Assembly: GCF_901000735.1 (NCBI RefSeq)
Contig: NC_081550.1
Location: 3,492,669 to 3,556,668 of the forward strand
DNA length: 64,000 nucleotides
Origin: Corylus avellana
Taxonomy: Eukaryota; Streptophyta; Magnoliopsida; Fagales; Betulaceae
Direction: 5' to 3'
Shown: positions 1 through 12,901 of the stretch, piece after piece
Position numbering within the stretch: the stretch's first letter is position 1
How the letters are laid out: each line of letters starts with the position of its first letter
Translations under genes and position numbers: made by a program
Notes under the pieces: model-generated
Told to the model about the DNA's origin: nothing
Seen by the model: only the letters and a program-made list of their open reading frames with translations
Database searches by the model: none

Positions 1-1582
1 TTTGAGTACTTATGACGTGACAGTATTGTCAGAAATTTAATAAAAATAGACTAAATTATTTGATATCTTCTGAAACTTTAAAAAGTAAAATCCTTAGAAA
101 GTGAAATTTGAGCACCTCTTAATCATTTTTTTACTTAAATTAAATAGCCCACAAACTCTCAGGTTCAGTAAGTGGCAACTTTTACAAGTACAATGCTTGA
201 AAAAGAAAAAGAAAAAGCTTTTACGAGTATAATAACAGAGCTTTGATGATACGTGGCTGTCTTTGAAAAAAGCATGCATCTTCGAAGGTTATCAGGGTAT
301 ACGCGCCTATACGGAAGCATTTAGAACCCAATCATGATCATCCAATATTTAAAGCTTCGATTCTTTTTGGTGTCCCGTCGAAAAGAAAAGCGAAGGACTT
401 TCGGGAAAGCAGCCGAAAGAAAAGAAAGAAGAGACGGAAGAAGACGCTGCGATTATAGAGAGTTCAGCGGTGGAGTCTACTTCGATGGCAACCGTTGATC
501 TTTTAAGTGGTGGGCCCATCCCAACTTGAACAAAAAAGTCTCCAACTTGGACGGCTCGTTCGACCCCACTAGGTTGCTTTTTGGATTGGATGATTCTTAT
601 AGTACTATGGTTTGTGGTGGACCACGTGGAATCTTTCGTGAGAAATCGAGCTCGTGCTCCCCCAGGCCCAGAGGTCCCTTTTTTTTTTTTGTTCTTTTAC
701 ACATTTGCTGAGTCGGACACCTTTTGTCGTTTTTTGCTTTTGGTGTGTGTGGACCAGTGTGTGGTTTAGGTTTACATTCATCTTTGGCAGAATTAGGGAA
801 TAGCCCCTGAGGTTTCTACAAATTACAATTATTTCTCTCTGAGGATTTTTCATGTTGTTCTTCTCCATGATTTCAAATAATATTGACCTCTACTAGGATT
901 AATTAATTCCATTTTCCTTTTCAGTAGGTGAGGGAGGGGTGGTCTTGGTAAAGAGCATGTAAGAATTCAATACATTGCTGCAGCTTGACAAAAGTCTTAA
1001 CAAACTCTTTAACTCACAAATTGTTCATCATTTTGTAAGTTTCACCATAAAGAATCAACTATATAATCCTCAAATAGATTGAGAGTCTACTTGGGTTAAA
1101 AAGTGTTTCTAATACGTAGAAAACTGTGTCAAGCAAAAATGGGTTCTTTTGGTAAAAAACTTTTTAAAAAAACACTGTTTTAATTTTTTTGCTCTAAAAA
1201 AAGGTTAAAAACTGCATTTTGAGAGAAGCTTGAAAATGAAGCTTTTTATAAAAAGTTCTTTCAGGCTTTTTCTATATACAAAGCTCTATTTTCCAAAGCA
1301 ATCTCAAACAAGCTTTGAAGGTGTTTTCACTTATTAATTACAAGCAATATTGAGCGAACTCCTACAAACCTAGTATTTTAATTTCTCATAATTTATCTTC
1401 ACTTTTTTGTATAATGTAACTGTTTTATGTAATTAATTAAGGTTGTGTTTTATTTTTTATTTTATTTATTTATTTTTTTTTTTGTGTGTTGTAATTCCTG
1501 GAATTACTCTAAGGAAGGATAAAATGCATTGCCTTCAACACTATGGACTGACTTGTGTTTTACTGTGAATTGTGTATTTCAG
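1..1582. other. Non-coding left edge, probably intron 1 or upstream of CLT
   Basis: No coding exon could be assigned. The stretch is AT-rich. Around 1080-1320 the right side ends in a motif (caatctcaaacaagctt) like the termini of the Tourist-like MITEs at 25512 and 33558, so a decayed copy may lie there. An ATG at 485 opens only a 14-codon frame. If the CLT gene is intact, this is intron 1 and its first exon lies left of the window. Confidence 0.5.
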
Positions 1583-4500
1583 ATATGTAGTTGTATACTT
1601 CTCTATCTTGTATCTCCGGTACCGTGCCGGCATTGTTACGGATGAGATGCTTTCTATGCCGAAAGCTCCATTCCTGGCTGTTGGCCTCTTGGAGGCACTT
1701 GGTGCTGCTACTGGAATGGCAGCTGGAGGTAATGCCCATTTCATTCTGCTTTTATTTGTTCCTGTTTTATTTGCTTCATAGGATTATATCTTTGGACATT
1801 CTTGATTGCTAAATGCTGCGCTCTATATGATCTTAAGTACTTCCAGTCTTTCCATCAAACATTCTGTGTGTGCTTGTGGTTATCTCTGTAAATGCTAAAT
1901 TTTTATCAGTTTTTCGGAGGCATTTAAAATGTATCTTTGACAGCTAACCATTTCTTCTTGATTGCTTCTAAGATAAGCAGTTATATTATGCTTTTATCCC
2001 ACATTAGTCATTAAAATCTCATATATTTTATTTCTTGTCCTTCTTTGGATCAGCAATTCTTTCTGGAGCATCAATCCCAATTTTGTCTCAGGTAAGAGGC
2101 ATTTATGAGAACCTTTATTTCTTTTTTTATAGTTTAATACACAGATGGATTATGATTTTTTATTCTGCTAGTGCTCCAGTCATATTGTATTGTGAAACAC
2201 ATTGTTTTGAATCTGTAATTCTTTTGCAGACTTTTCTCGTGTGGCAAATTCTTTTGTCAATTGTTTTCCTTGGAAGGAGATATAGAGCTAATCAACTACT
2301 TGGATGCTTTCTTGTAGCAGTTGGTGTAATCATAACTGTAGCAAGGTAAGTTATATTGGCTCATTTTCTGTTTCTCTAAGATTGTGGCCTCGTGTGGAGG
2401 CTCATATATTAACAATGTTGGCTCATTTTTCATTTCTCTGAGGCTCATGAAGTCTGAGAGATATAGGTTTAAGCAAAATAGACCTTGAGGCAGAAAACAT
2501 AAGTGGGCAAGCTCTCAAGTTTATTGAATGTAATCATTCTTAGGGATTTTAATCTTATAACATGCATCTCAATATGGGTCCTTATTGGACCAAAATTTAG
2601 GTGAGGTATGCTGAGAGACTATAGTATGAAGAGCTTGAGAATTTAAAATTGCTTAGCAGTGTTAATGACACTGGTCGGTGTGCAGCCAGTAGATGGGTTC
2701 TTCATCTGTGCCATTTGGATAAGATAACCGAATCTTTCTTCTCAGTAATCTTATTGACCCCCTTCTGCAAGTCTGAAATGAACTGAAGCAAATACTCGGA
2801 TTGTATCTTCTTAAGAATTGCATGACCCTGATCATAGTCAATCTTTTATTGGTGATTAAGAAGAAAGCTTAGGAAGACTACTTGATCAGATTCTGGATTG
2901 AAGTATTGAAAGATTAGAATCCAACTTGTAGTCATAGCCATAAAGTAATGGACTCCTACCTGTTTGTATGGCCGTCTGAGGTGGAGGTTGGTCCCCCTTC
3001 TAGTTGGAGAAGCAAACTATAATATCTCCTGGGCAAGCTAAGTGGAGATTGGGCCCTTTTTTCTGGTTTGGAGTAGCTTATTTGGAACCAATTTTACATA
3101 ATCTTGATTGATAGCATTAAACACTATATGATTCTATTAATGGTTTACTAGTTTCAAGTATACTACATATGGCAATCTGTAGAATCGTTACAAAGTAGAA
3201 TCCTGCTTAAAATCCTTTGGCTCATAAGAATTATTATTACACCTTTCTGATATATTTTATTACTTCTTCATTACTTGCCTCCATTTGCTTCTGCAGTGGA
3301 TCTAGTGGTGGACATTCATTGAAGGAGGCTGGTATATTTTGGAGTCTCTTAATGATAGTTTCGTTTTTATTTCAAGCGACCGATACAGTGCTGAAGGTTG
3401 TTGAATGTTTTGAATGATTATTGAACTTTCCCAGTTTTCTACCTTGTATTGCTCTGCAGTAACAGGCAGCATGTTTATCATTTGTAGGAAGTAATCTTTT
3501 TGGATGCTGCCCGGCGGTTAAAAGTATGTAAGATAGTGAACTCTTTTTATCTATATGTTCCTAGATTGACAGTAAATTCATTTCCAAAAGCCATTTTGTT
3601 AGGGTATTTGGCCACCACAAGGAACCTAAATGGTTCTGCTTTAATTGCATTTTAAACCGCATTTATATCATTGAAACTGGATTGGGGCAGGAAAAAAGGG
3701 GTTAGAAGAATAAACATGATCACCACCAAATCTTACTTGGTCTAGGCAATATGAAATGACATACTTCAATTTATTCATTAAGCAAAAATGATTTTATTCT
3801 CATGAAGTTTCAGAAGCTACCCAATTCTATGTATGTTGGTGAATTTGTAGCTTATAAACGACAACATGATTTAAGTTATTAATTATTTCTCTCTATGTTT
3901 AGTAATATTGGGTATGATTCTGTTATCTCTATTACAGGGAGGTTCAGTAGACCTATTTGTTGTAAATTCCTACGGATCCGCCTTCCAAGTAAGTATCTAG
4001 CAGTGAATTAGAAAGTTTATGACTCTTATGGTTGTTTGGAATTATAATTTCTCTTTTTCCAAAAAAATGAGAAGCCTAAGTTGCTTGAATCCATGTTTAC
4101 TGCAGGCCTTGTTTATATGCCTTCTCCTACCTTTTTTGTCAAAATTATGGGGCATTCCATTTATTCAACTGCCACAATACCTTAAAGACGGTGCAGCTTG
4201 CTTTCTGAACATTGGTACTTTGTCAAGCGGTAAGCTACAATTTGTTTGTAAAATTATCTTCTTTTCTTTGATGAATAAATTATCTTTTGGCACTTCATTC
4301 TGATAGTTTATCTCCTTGTTTTAACAAGTTGTCTGCTTGTGGTTAAAATAAAAGAAAAAAATTATTCAAAGCATGGCTCTACACCTGACCATGAATTTGA
4401 GCTTCATTTTTAAAGGTAACTTGTGATAGTGCATAACAGGTTAACTGCCATCTAATTTTCTTTGTGGCATACGAGGGTATAATTGCAAATTGTAGTTAGA

Positions 4501-7500
4501 TCTCAATTTTTAGTTAATCCCTAGAACCCAAACAAAAAAAAAAAGTATCACACCCAACACCTTCGTATTGTTAACTACCAATTCTAGGGCATACCAGCCC
4601 TTTTGCGTAATGCAACCGTTGTGCTACTTTTTGGTTCTTAGGGGAAGGGAAGAATTTGTGTGCTTAATTTTGTATTTGATTTTTATTTTCTCGAGAAGTA
4701 TAGGCTGGCTGCATCCCTTATGCAACTCAATTACATTAGCAGAATACTACAGTGAATCACACCTTGTTCAATAGTATTTTTATACACTTTATTGATTTCA
4801 ATTCATTGAAACAAAAGATACCCAGAAGAAATCAAGGAGTTTATTAATGTCGTATGAGACTATAAGATTATCATCTTGATATGCTATTACTTCAGAGGTA
4901 TTTTCATAATTATGTAAATGATGTTTATATCCGATCTTGTCGCGCTTGACGATGACATAGGTGGGGTGGCTATTGCTCAGGGGTTCCTGTAGAAAATGTA
5001 CTTGTTTCCCCTTCTTTATGAACACCAGTGGCCATTGTCTGGCCCAATGGTAATTTTCTTGGGTTATCAAGCACAAGTGCACACGTTCAAGTCTTGAGAG
5101 TGGCCACTTCATGTAAAAACGCTGAAAGGTAGAACTGTATCTAGGCTATTACTCCCAGGACCTCACTTAAGTAGGACTAGCATTGGGAAATCACCCTTCT
5201 CTTTATGAACACTGTGCCACAGTATGATGACTTTTGCCAGTCTTCTCCTCCGACTTGACCAAGAAAGATCATAGGGTCAATTATGATCAATTATGAGTGT
5301 CTATCCTGGCCTGATTATGTTGAAAGAGGGAATGAAATCCTTCATGATTTCCATGAATGCTTTTGTCTTTTAAAGACTGTTAGTTAGTTATGATATGCAA
5401 CTGACAGTGCTCCCACAATTTGGACTCTATTAAGGAATTCAAAAAGATTGACATGTTAGCCAAACTAATTTAATATATGAACTAGAGTTAATTAAGAAAA
5501 AGATTATCTAATTGAGGTGCAAATGGCATCAAATTCTCAGATATACACCAGTGTCATGCTTCATCTTGAAAAGGTAGAAATTTTATATAAACTTTAATGC
5601 TATAAAAGAATTTCATTTGAGTTGAGTTGAATCAGAACTTTCTTCAAGACTATTGGGTTTTAAAAGATATAGAACGAAGTCCTGCTCATAGCAGCATTTC
5701 CAATTGAGTCATATTTTACAATCTCTAACATTCTACTAAATACAGAAAGGGGAAGTTTCACTTACCTCCTTGGCTACCAAACAATTTTCAATGTCTCCTT
5801 TAAACTTCAAAATTTGCAATGTGGGATCTTTCAGTTCCTTTCAATTACCCACCTTTCTTAGGATTTTCTGTTAAATCCTATTGGAGGAAACAAAAATGAC
5901 CCAAAATACCCATTTATAAATAAAAAGTTTTAAAAAACGAATAGGCCAAGAATGCCATCTAGTGAAAGCCTATATTGCCAGGAAATAAGATTTGGAGAGA
6001 TAGAAATACAACTTGGTATCATTTATGTTGGCCTGGTATCCAGACAACCATTCTGCCTACTTTGGTTATTTTTCTGCTGTATTGTGTGGCACTTTAATTG
6101 GAGTCATTCATTCAGTAACAATCAAATTTGGCTGGCTACAGGATGTGATGGTGCTCCACTGCTACCTTTGTTGTTTGTTGTTGTCAACATGGGTTTTAAC
6201 ATATCCTTGTTGTATCTGCTCAAGATCTCTTCTGCTGTGGTGTCTTGCCTTGCTTCTACATTTTCAGGTATGTCGTGTTTTATTGATTTATGTCCCGTAC
6301 AAGGTTGGCAAGCCTGATGATAATTGCCCTAGAGGGTGCATAACCTGAGGCTGGTGCTTGGTTTCTACTGTCTATGGATTTGGTATGGTTTTCATGGATG
6401 GTATTCCACCAAGCTGTACAATGTAAATCAGTTTGATGCACCACAAGCATGATGATGCTTGTAAAGATGCCATTTGACATCCTAAAGCCTAAAGCCTGAA
6501 AACTTTTTTTTTTCTACACATCCTAAAACCTGTCCGTGCTCGAATTCATTTGACAAGACGAATAATCTGCACGACACCAAAATATTTGTATTGGAATTCC
6601 TTTTGAGATAATGAAATCATTTTAGTGTCCATTAACAATGGAGATCACATTGGTGGAATATAGGCTGATACATCTCCAGCTTTTGGCGCAAATCTGATAA
6701 ATCAAATAGTGATAGTAGGCTTACACGATGGACAGTTGCTTCTCACTCAAATCCATCCTCTTGCGTGAGTTGAATGCAAGAACTCTCCCTTGCTAAAGGG
6801 GAAGAGATACCGCCAGGCTACATGGATGGGTGGTAGCCTGGTAGGAAACTGAATTTGAAGTTTGGATATTGGATTAAATGCATTTTGAGGTATGTTGTCG
6901 TATTTCTTACGAACCTGAATCTAGGGTAGGTTCTTAGAGGGAACATGAACCTCCTTCAAACGTATGTTTGGTTACTCCTACTGCAAAACAAACTTAAAAG
7001 ACTCCAAGACTGAGACATCTTAAAGATGTACTCTTATTGGAAGATAAAACTCCTACAAGGATTAAAATACTTTGAGATCCAACTTGACTCTACTCGAATC
7101 TATTTGAGAGGTAGGCAAAGAGATGTACTTCTAGTCCTAATTAGTAATCATCAGAGGACTAACAGATTTCTAGTAACCTCATGTGGAATTCATAAAGCAT
7201 TAGTTAGTGATGTTTTAGCTGCACTGAGTGCTACTTAACAAATGTAGTCTAATGTTCTTCTATACAACTTACTGGTTTGTACTTTGTGGATTAATTTAAT
7301 TAATTTGTTTGCCTCATCTCGGGTTTTGCATGGCAGTGCCAATATCAGTCTACGTGTTCACGTTGCCGCTGCCGTACCTTGGCGTTGCATCTTCCCTTCC
7401 TCCAGGCTTTGTTGCAGGAGCCATTGTTCTTGTTATGGGCTTGCTCATCTATACTCGGACACCGTCAGTTCCCTCTAGTGCTCCTCCATCGCTTCCCAAC

Positions 7501-7503
7501 TAG
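1583..7503 (+). CDS. CRT-like thiol transporter (CLT), chloroplast envelope, 5' partial
   Basis: Homologue of the plant chloroquine-resistance-transporter-like proteins CLT1-3, which export glutathione precursors and glutathione from plastids and belong to the drug/metabolite transporter superfamily. Nine exons read in one frame with GT-AG borders: 1583-1728, 2054-2091, 2230-2345, 3297-3396, 3488-3523, 3938-3988, 4106-4229, 6142-6267 and 7337-7503. They encode about 300 residues of mostly hydrophobic segments, with family motifs LLEALGAATGMAAG, TFLVWQ, VVNSYGSAFQALF, CDGAPLLPLL and KISSAVVS, and a C-terminal helix before the TAG at 7501. Plant CLTs are about 430-450 residues. The missing part is the transit peptide and first membrane segment, normally encoded by one large first exon ending in a split glycine codon. 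The first visible exon starts in the matching phase, but that exon is not in the 1582 bp upstream. Its absence could be a long intron 1 or real 5' loss. Family call is sure; functionality is not. Confidence 0.88.
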
Positions 7504-8833
7504 TATATGATCAGCAGATTACCCCGGTTGTTAAGTGCAACCGATAACGCTTCTCTGCGTTTTGGATTTTGCAAAAGTGAGAAGAGTGCAACCAAAAGCG
7601 TTTCTCTTCGTTTTGGATTTTGTAGAAGTGAGAAGAAGAGGAGGAATTGAGGAAGAGAGAGGAAAGCCATTAATAATTGTCATTTTTGTTCCATGGAAAA
7701 TGTAATGTGCGTTTCTGGCAATTAGAGCCCAAGCAAGTAGGATATAAAACTCTTTTCTTTTTTTTTTCCTTTTTCTTTTTTTTTGTGGGGATGGGGGATG
7801 AATTTCATTTACGAGACAAGGGGTCCAGGGGAAACCAAGTGGATCATTACAGTGATGAAAGATGGATGAGGAATGGGAAACCAAGTTTTAAGGAAAAAAA
7901 ATAAAAGGTTTGATTGTGCCTTAATAAAGGACAGAAATTTCATCCAAATTAGTTTGGAGGAAATTTCCTTCAACCTACTCTAATAAGTGACAAATGTTAT
8001 CTCTCACATGTTTTCGAACCCAAACATTAATTTTTTAGAAACCCAAAAATATTGAATGACACTTGTCAATTATTAGAGTAGGCCGAAGAAAATTTCTTCT
8101 AAGCCGGTTTGAAAAAATTTCTGCCCCTTAATAAATGAGAATGAAGCGATATCATATCCTAGGCTTCTACATATATTTTTCGTTCCTTTAATTTGTGTTT
8201 TTATCAAATTGTTTCCTGACTTTACAAAAGTTAAGAAATGGTCTTTGTGCTTTTAGAGCTTATTCCATATTTTGTTAAAAAGAAATTAACAATTTTTTTG
8301 CCACGTGTGTAGGCCGTCATGTAAGATCAATAAAATACGATCAAATGTCTATTTTTGTCACATCAACATATTACTTTAAAAAAAAAAAAAAGAAGATGGT
8401 GGCTCATCAGGAAAGGGGGATACCTCACCCTGCTGGAGGTGGGTTGCGGAGAAAGTAGAAACCCCACTTAGGGGGGTTCGGGGGCAACCCACGCCGCAGG
8501 ACGCTGGGGTTTATCCACCAGTTCATAACGATGAACAATAATAATAATAATAATATAAATTACTTAAGCTTCAACACATCGGGAAAATATGCATGCATTC
8601 ACTTGATTTGACATGATCATCTACGTCGACAATAAAGGAGACGAAGAGTAAATCCGTTACAAAGTGTAGGACGGACAAGATAAGAAAGTTCACGCAAACT
8701 CATATCTCATACATTTGTTTATAGAAGAGCTGGTGAAAATTCTTGTGGAACAAAGGCATATATTCAAGTGCTTTTTATTCTCGCTCTGTATACTATATAT
8801 AAATAATAATGATGATAATCCTTCATATTTCTT
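7504..8833. other. Intergenic: CLT 3' UTR and AT-rich spacer
   Basis: The first few hundred bases are probably CLT 3' UTR and include a near-direct repeat around 7545-7635 (gcgtttctcttcgttttgg type). At about 8395-8515 there is an isolated GC-rich patch in otherwise AT-rich DNA, with runs of G and no coding potential that I recognise. No gene seen. Confidence 0.5.
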
Positions 8834-9211
8834 TTACTTCCAAGGATAGCAATCTTCATTGGGTAAGAGAAGGGTATGTTGCAGACATGGACCTCCTGCT
8901 CTAACCAACCAAGAACAGGTGACGCATTTGTCCCTGTCGGACCTGTAAATATCGAAGGAGTGGGATGCTGCTCCGGGCAATTTAAAAGTGCAGGAGATTA
9001 CCCCGGAAGCAGGTGGATCAAAGTTGAGCGCAAAGCCCTTTGGATAGGGCAGTACATGGGAACTTTGATCAGCAGGAGAACTGCAATGGACCGTAATAAC
9101 GCCCTGACCCAAATCATTGTAGATATCTACATGAATAGCTTTTGCAACCATGGAGAACGCAGTTATAAACAAGAGTACTGATAAAACAAAGTTTCTTTTG
9201 AATGGATTCAT
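8834..9211 (-). CDS. Secreted S1-family (plant self-incompatibility protein homologue, SPH)
   Basis: A 125-residue intronless protein of the plant S1/SPH family, small secreted proteins named after the poppy stigma S-determinant. Most homologues have no known function. The start chosen (ATG at 9209-9211) puts a clean signal peptide first (residues 1 to about 25, MNPFKRNF then a hydrophobic run ending VAKA). The upstream frame to 9325 only adds non-hydrophobic residues. The mature part starts HVDIYNDLG and carries six cysteines at 43, 74, 96, 99, 109 and 121. The family-typical spacing is visible in CVTCSW, then GGPC, then the terminal CYPWK. The order of a beta-strand-like start, FDIYRSDRDKC and CYPW agrees with the family. 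It stands alone between CLT and KEG. A long TA run lies about 215 bp upstream. Confidence 0.85.
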   Translation of the reverse strand: MNPFKRNFVLSVLLFITAFSMVAKAIHVDIYNDLGQGVITVHCSSPADQSSHVLPYPKGFALNFDPPASGVISCTFKLPGAASHSFDIYRSDRDKCVTCSWLVRAGGPCLQHTLLLPNEDCYPWK

Positions 9212-9425
9212 TTTGTCTATATCTTTGTTTGTTGATCCAAACAAGAATTTCAGAATGCTTTCTTCTTCCAAAACCGCAATTTGAACACAAGTGGAAGTGG
9301 AGACACAGGTCGATCTCCTCCACACAAATGAAACTACTATCCTCGAATTCCTCCTATTCTAAGGGGAAAGCAGACGGCAATGGCATGTGTTTTTAAATTT
9401 AGAAATGACAATGAATATATGGTAT

Positions 9426-9445
9426 CATATATATATATATATAAA
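9426..9445. repeat. (TA)n microsatellite upstream of the S1 gene
   Basis: A pure TA dinucleotide run followed by AAAAG. On the minus strand it lies roughly 215 bp before the S1 start codon, so it could supply a TATA element. This is inferred from position only. Confidence 0.5.
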
Positions 9446-9449
9446 AGCC

Positions 9450-11057
9450 GAATCACTCTCAGAAGGGCAAGTGTTAGGCAACCAAACAAATTAACCCAAA
9501 ATTTTTTTTTCAAACTAACGTGACAAACCGTGAGTAACAGATAATGGAGAGAGAATTGCATTTTTTAATTTAAAAACCCTTGCCACCTTAGTTTGAAATT
9601 TTTTTTGAGTTTATTTGTTTGACTCCCTAGCACTTCTCCTCTCAGAAGTGCCTTAATATTGCGACATGTGTTGTGAACCTTTTTTATTTTAATGCTAAAC
9701 CGGTTTTTTAAGGCATAATTTGTGAATCGATTTTTTAAGAGTGAACCGGTTTCATTAAATTAGTGTAATTAATGGCATTTAATTATATTTGAAGAGTTTT
9801 CCATATATAAATTATTCAATAAATTAAGTATTATTAATGTCAAAATCAAGTAAAGAAAAAAATAATACAAATCAAATTATGTATTATCATGTTTAATCAC
9901 TTTAATATGTATATAACATAAAATTCCTTTTAAAAAAATAATAATAATAATATTATATGTTTTTTTTTTCTATTTTTTTTTCTACATAATATTATATGTT
10001 ATTATATGCTATAGTTGAATTAGATGAACCAAATGATAGGATGTAGAAAAAAAATAGAAAAAAATTTCATTGCATTATTTATTTATTTTTTAAAACATAT
10101 AATTGTATATTAATTATTAATTGTATAGATTGTCAGATTTTTACTCAATATACTGATTAGGTATTTATTTTTGATTTCATTAGAAAAAATAATCTTTATT
10201 AATAAAATATATATAGACACACACACACACATATGATTAGCATCTTACGAGCAATTATATATTTGATGTCCAAACCAAAGTGTAAAATCACAACGGTCAT
10301 CTTGGGGCTTATTTTTGCTTAGTGTCCATTAATTTATAAAATCGTTAATTGTTCTATATAACAAGCTTCTTATTTGATATTTGTCCGAGGCCTTTTCGCC
10401 TATGAGATATTTTTTGTTTATTTGTATGATTTACCCGAGTTTTCATATACATTTTTTTTAAGTATTTTTTTATGCTTTTTTTATTATTATTTTTTATCTT
10501 TATGCTTTTGAAAGCAAAAGAAGGCAAAAATTTATTTGATTATTATACGAAAAGGAACTTTGAAACACTTAAAAGATAATTAAGATTGAATATAATATGG
10601 GATGATTATATGATTGTATTGCTGACGGGAAGATTTTTTATTATTTTGCTATGTACTTTTTTTAAGGCTCATAATTATATGTGTTTTATAATTTGTATGA
10701 AATATAACAAGTATAACACTAATTATATTAACGATTCTTACTAACTTTCTATTAATGCTTTGATAATCACAATCCAAATTTTCTTTTCGCTATTTTTTTT
10801 TTTAACATTTTTTTTTTTTTTGAAATAAAATTCTGATTCTCATTCAAATCAATCACTAGATGAAGCAACTTTCTCCATCAAAATAACATTACTAATACAG
10901 TTAGGGATTCTAGAATCCCATAGCCTATCAATGATATCATTGAGTAATATATTGGTGTATAACCTTTAGTAAGCCTTTTTATTTAAAAGGGCGTGATATT
11001 TTTTTTTTTACAACCTATAATGAAAAGTTCGATAGAGATGTGCTTAAATTTTGAAAT
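9450..11057. other. AT-rich intergenic DNA
   Basis: No coding potential seen. It holds homopolymer runs and an imperfect inverted pair of T-rich and A-rich tracts around 9957-10080 (ctacat near 9985 facing atgtag near 10040). There is a short (AC)n run near 10216-10230. Possibly decayed transposon sequence, but no terminal repeats or target duplications could be fixed. Confidence 0.45.
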
Positions 11058-11066
11058 TAAACTATA

Positions 11067-11412
11067 GGGGAAAATGCAGTTTAACCCCCTGAAGTTTCAG
11101 GAGTTTTTCAATTTTATCCTCAAAGTTCAAAAATTGGCAATCTACCCACCTGAAGTTTCAAAAATTGGCAATTTAAACCTTCCGTTACTAATTTCCGTTA
11201 AATTGGACGAAAATTTTTTTTTTTTAAAAAAAGAAGCCTCAAGGTAAAGATGTAATTTCATAGATTTCCGTCCATTTAGATGGAAAAATTGAACGGAGGG
11301 TTTAAATTGCCAATTTTTGAAACTTCAGGGGGGTAGATTGCCAATTTTTGAATTTTGAGGTTAAAATTGAAAAATCCCTAAAACTTCAAGGGGGGTAAAT
11401 TGCATTTTCCCC
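11067..11412. mobile_element. Foldback MITE, Mutator-type (346 bp)
   Basis: Long terminal inverted repeats of about 120 bp: the left arm starts ggggaaaatgcagtttaa and the right arm ends in the complement, ttgcattttcccc. Shared inner blocks (caaaaattggcaat facing attgccaatttttg) pair along nearly the whole length, leaving a short centre. Flanks give a 9-bp target duplication with one mismatch, taaactata (11058-11066) and taaattata (11413-11421), the size expected for Mutator-like transposition. No open reading frame, so non-autonomous. Confidence 0.8.
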
Positions 11413-11900
11413 TAAATTATAACAAAGAATCTCGCATATTTTTTTCTACAACCAAAGTACTTTTTCGAATGTGCATAGTTTTTACTTTTATTTGTGTTGA
11501 AATCTAATAAGAATTACACCAACAATATTAGAGATTCTTTTTAATTTTATATTAATTTTTGATTAAGCAAAATTCAAGTTTTTCTCTTGCAATTATGAAA
11601 AGTAAATTTCATAATACTCATGAAAAGTATGATTATATTCTACTAAAAAAAAAAAAATACGATTATAATATTTTTTAAATTTTATAATTAAATTATAATA
11701 AAGAATCACACGCATTGCACGAGTTATAAGCTAATAAAGATAATTCTGGAAACTTACAGGCCAATTTTGGGAATAGATTACCTTCTTGTATATAAATATA
11801 GATTTACTTACCATGAAAATTTATGAAAAGATATGGTGTTGAAAAAAAAGATTGATGGTCTGGTGAAAAAAAAAAAAAAAAAAAAAAAAATTGAAGATGA

Positions 11901-12462
11901 TTAGGGATGGGTAAATTAACCGCCTACCGACTATGATTAAACCGAAATTAACCATTAACCGATTTATGTAAGCTGAAAATTGGTATGAATTTTTTATACC
12001 GACGTTAGTAATCGGTATAAAATTTTTGTTGTCAATTAACCAAACCGAACCAAAATATGCATAACAAAACCGAACCGAACCACCAAATTTGACACAGATC
12101 AAGGCTTTGATAGATGAACTTTGCAGATTGATGTTTTGTTGAAAGTATTTGGTAAGTTTTTTGTATCTTATATTCTTATTGTTTGCATTTCATGTTCAAT
12201 AAGTTATTTTAGCCACACAAAAAATAATAAATAAATAAATAAAAATAAAAATTTGGACCCCCAAAATAACTAATTTTGGCCTATTTAAAAATAGCATTAG
12301 CCCAATTATAAAAGCGCACAGTTAGCCGATTAACCGCTTACCAAAATTAACTGAAAATTTTCGAAGTAATATGTTATCGAAATGAAATCGGTGAATTAAC
12401 CGATTTAACCGATAATTTCGGTTAACCAACCCATAATGGATTTACCGATACCCACCCCTAGT
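11901..12462. mobile_element. hAT-like non-autonomous transposon (about 560 bp)
   Basis: The ends are inverted copies of each other: ttagggatgggta on the left and tacccacccctag on the right, 11 of 13 paired. Inside, many short blocks such as aaccgaac and ttaaccg recur. The flanks gaagatga and tatgatga look like a degraded 8-bp target duplication (6 of 8), which fits the hAT superfamily. No coding sequence seen. Confidence 0.6.
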
Positions 12463-12901
12463 TATGATGACCTGTAGGAGAAAAAAAAACAAAAATAAAT
12501 AAATAAACACATAAAAAAAAAAAAATAAACGCAACAAATTAGCACCCTAACCTACACAGCATTGCTATATTACTTTCTGAAAATGGGAGTTGATATTTAC
12601 ACAACTATTTATCCATGTGTCCTGCCTCTTTTCCAAATAGCAGAGGGTCACCTACAATTACAAACATGATAATCTACAGAGAACCTAATAAAAAAATAAC
12701 AAATACACAAGGTATTCAACCCACCTAAGAGGGCCCAAAGTCAACTATTGTCGTACTCTAAATATACAAGGAAAATGGACAGACAGGCCTCTATTTCTAT
12801 ATAATCTAGGCGGGTAAGGTAACTATGTAGTAATAATTTAGAATCCATTTTGTACTCTCCTCTATATCCTTTAATTTGAGGGCCACATACGGTTTAATTT
12901 T

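Noticed and set aside
485..530. ATG at 485 after a purine-rich stretch as a possible CLT first exon
   Set aside because: It opens only 14 codons before a stop, with no transit-peptide or membrane character and no phase-matching donor of useful length.
4798..5112. 104-codon minus-strand frame in a CLT intron
   Set aside because: No recognised family and no supporting features; more likely intron sequence, perhaps old transposon text.
5745..5890. Possible Mutator-like arm in the long CLT intron
   Set aside because: The caattttc and tttcaattaccc wording resembles the arms at 11067 and 49345, but no opposite arm or target repeat was found.
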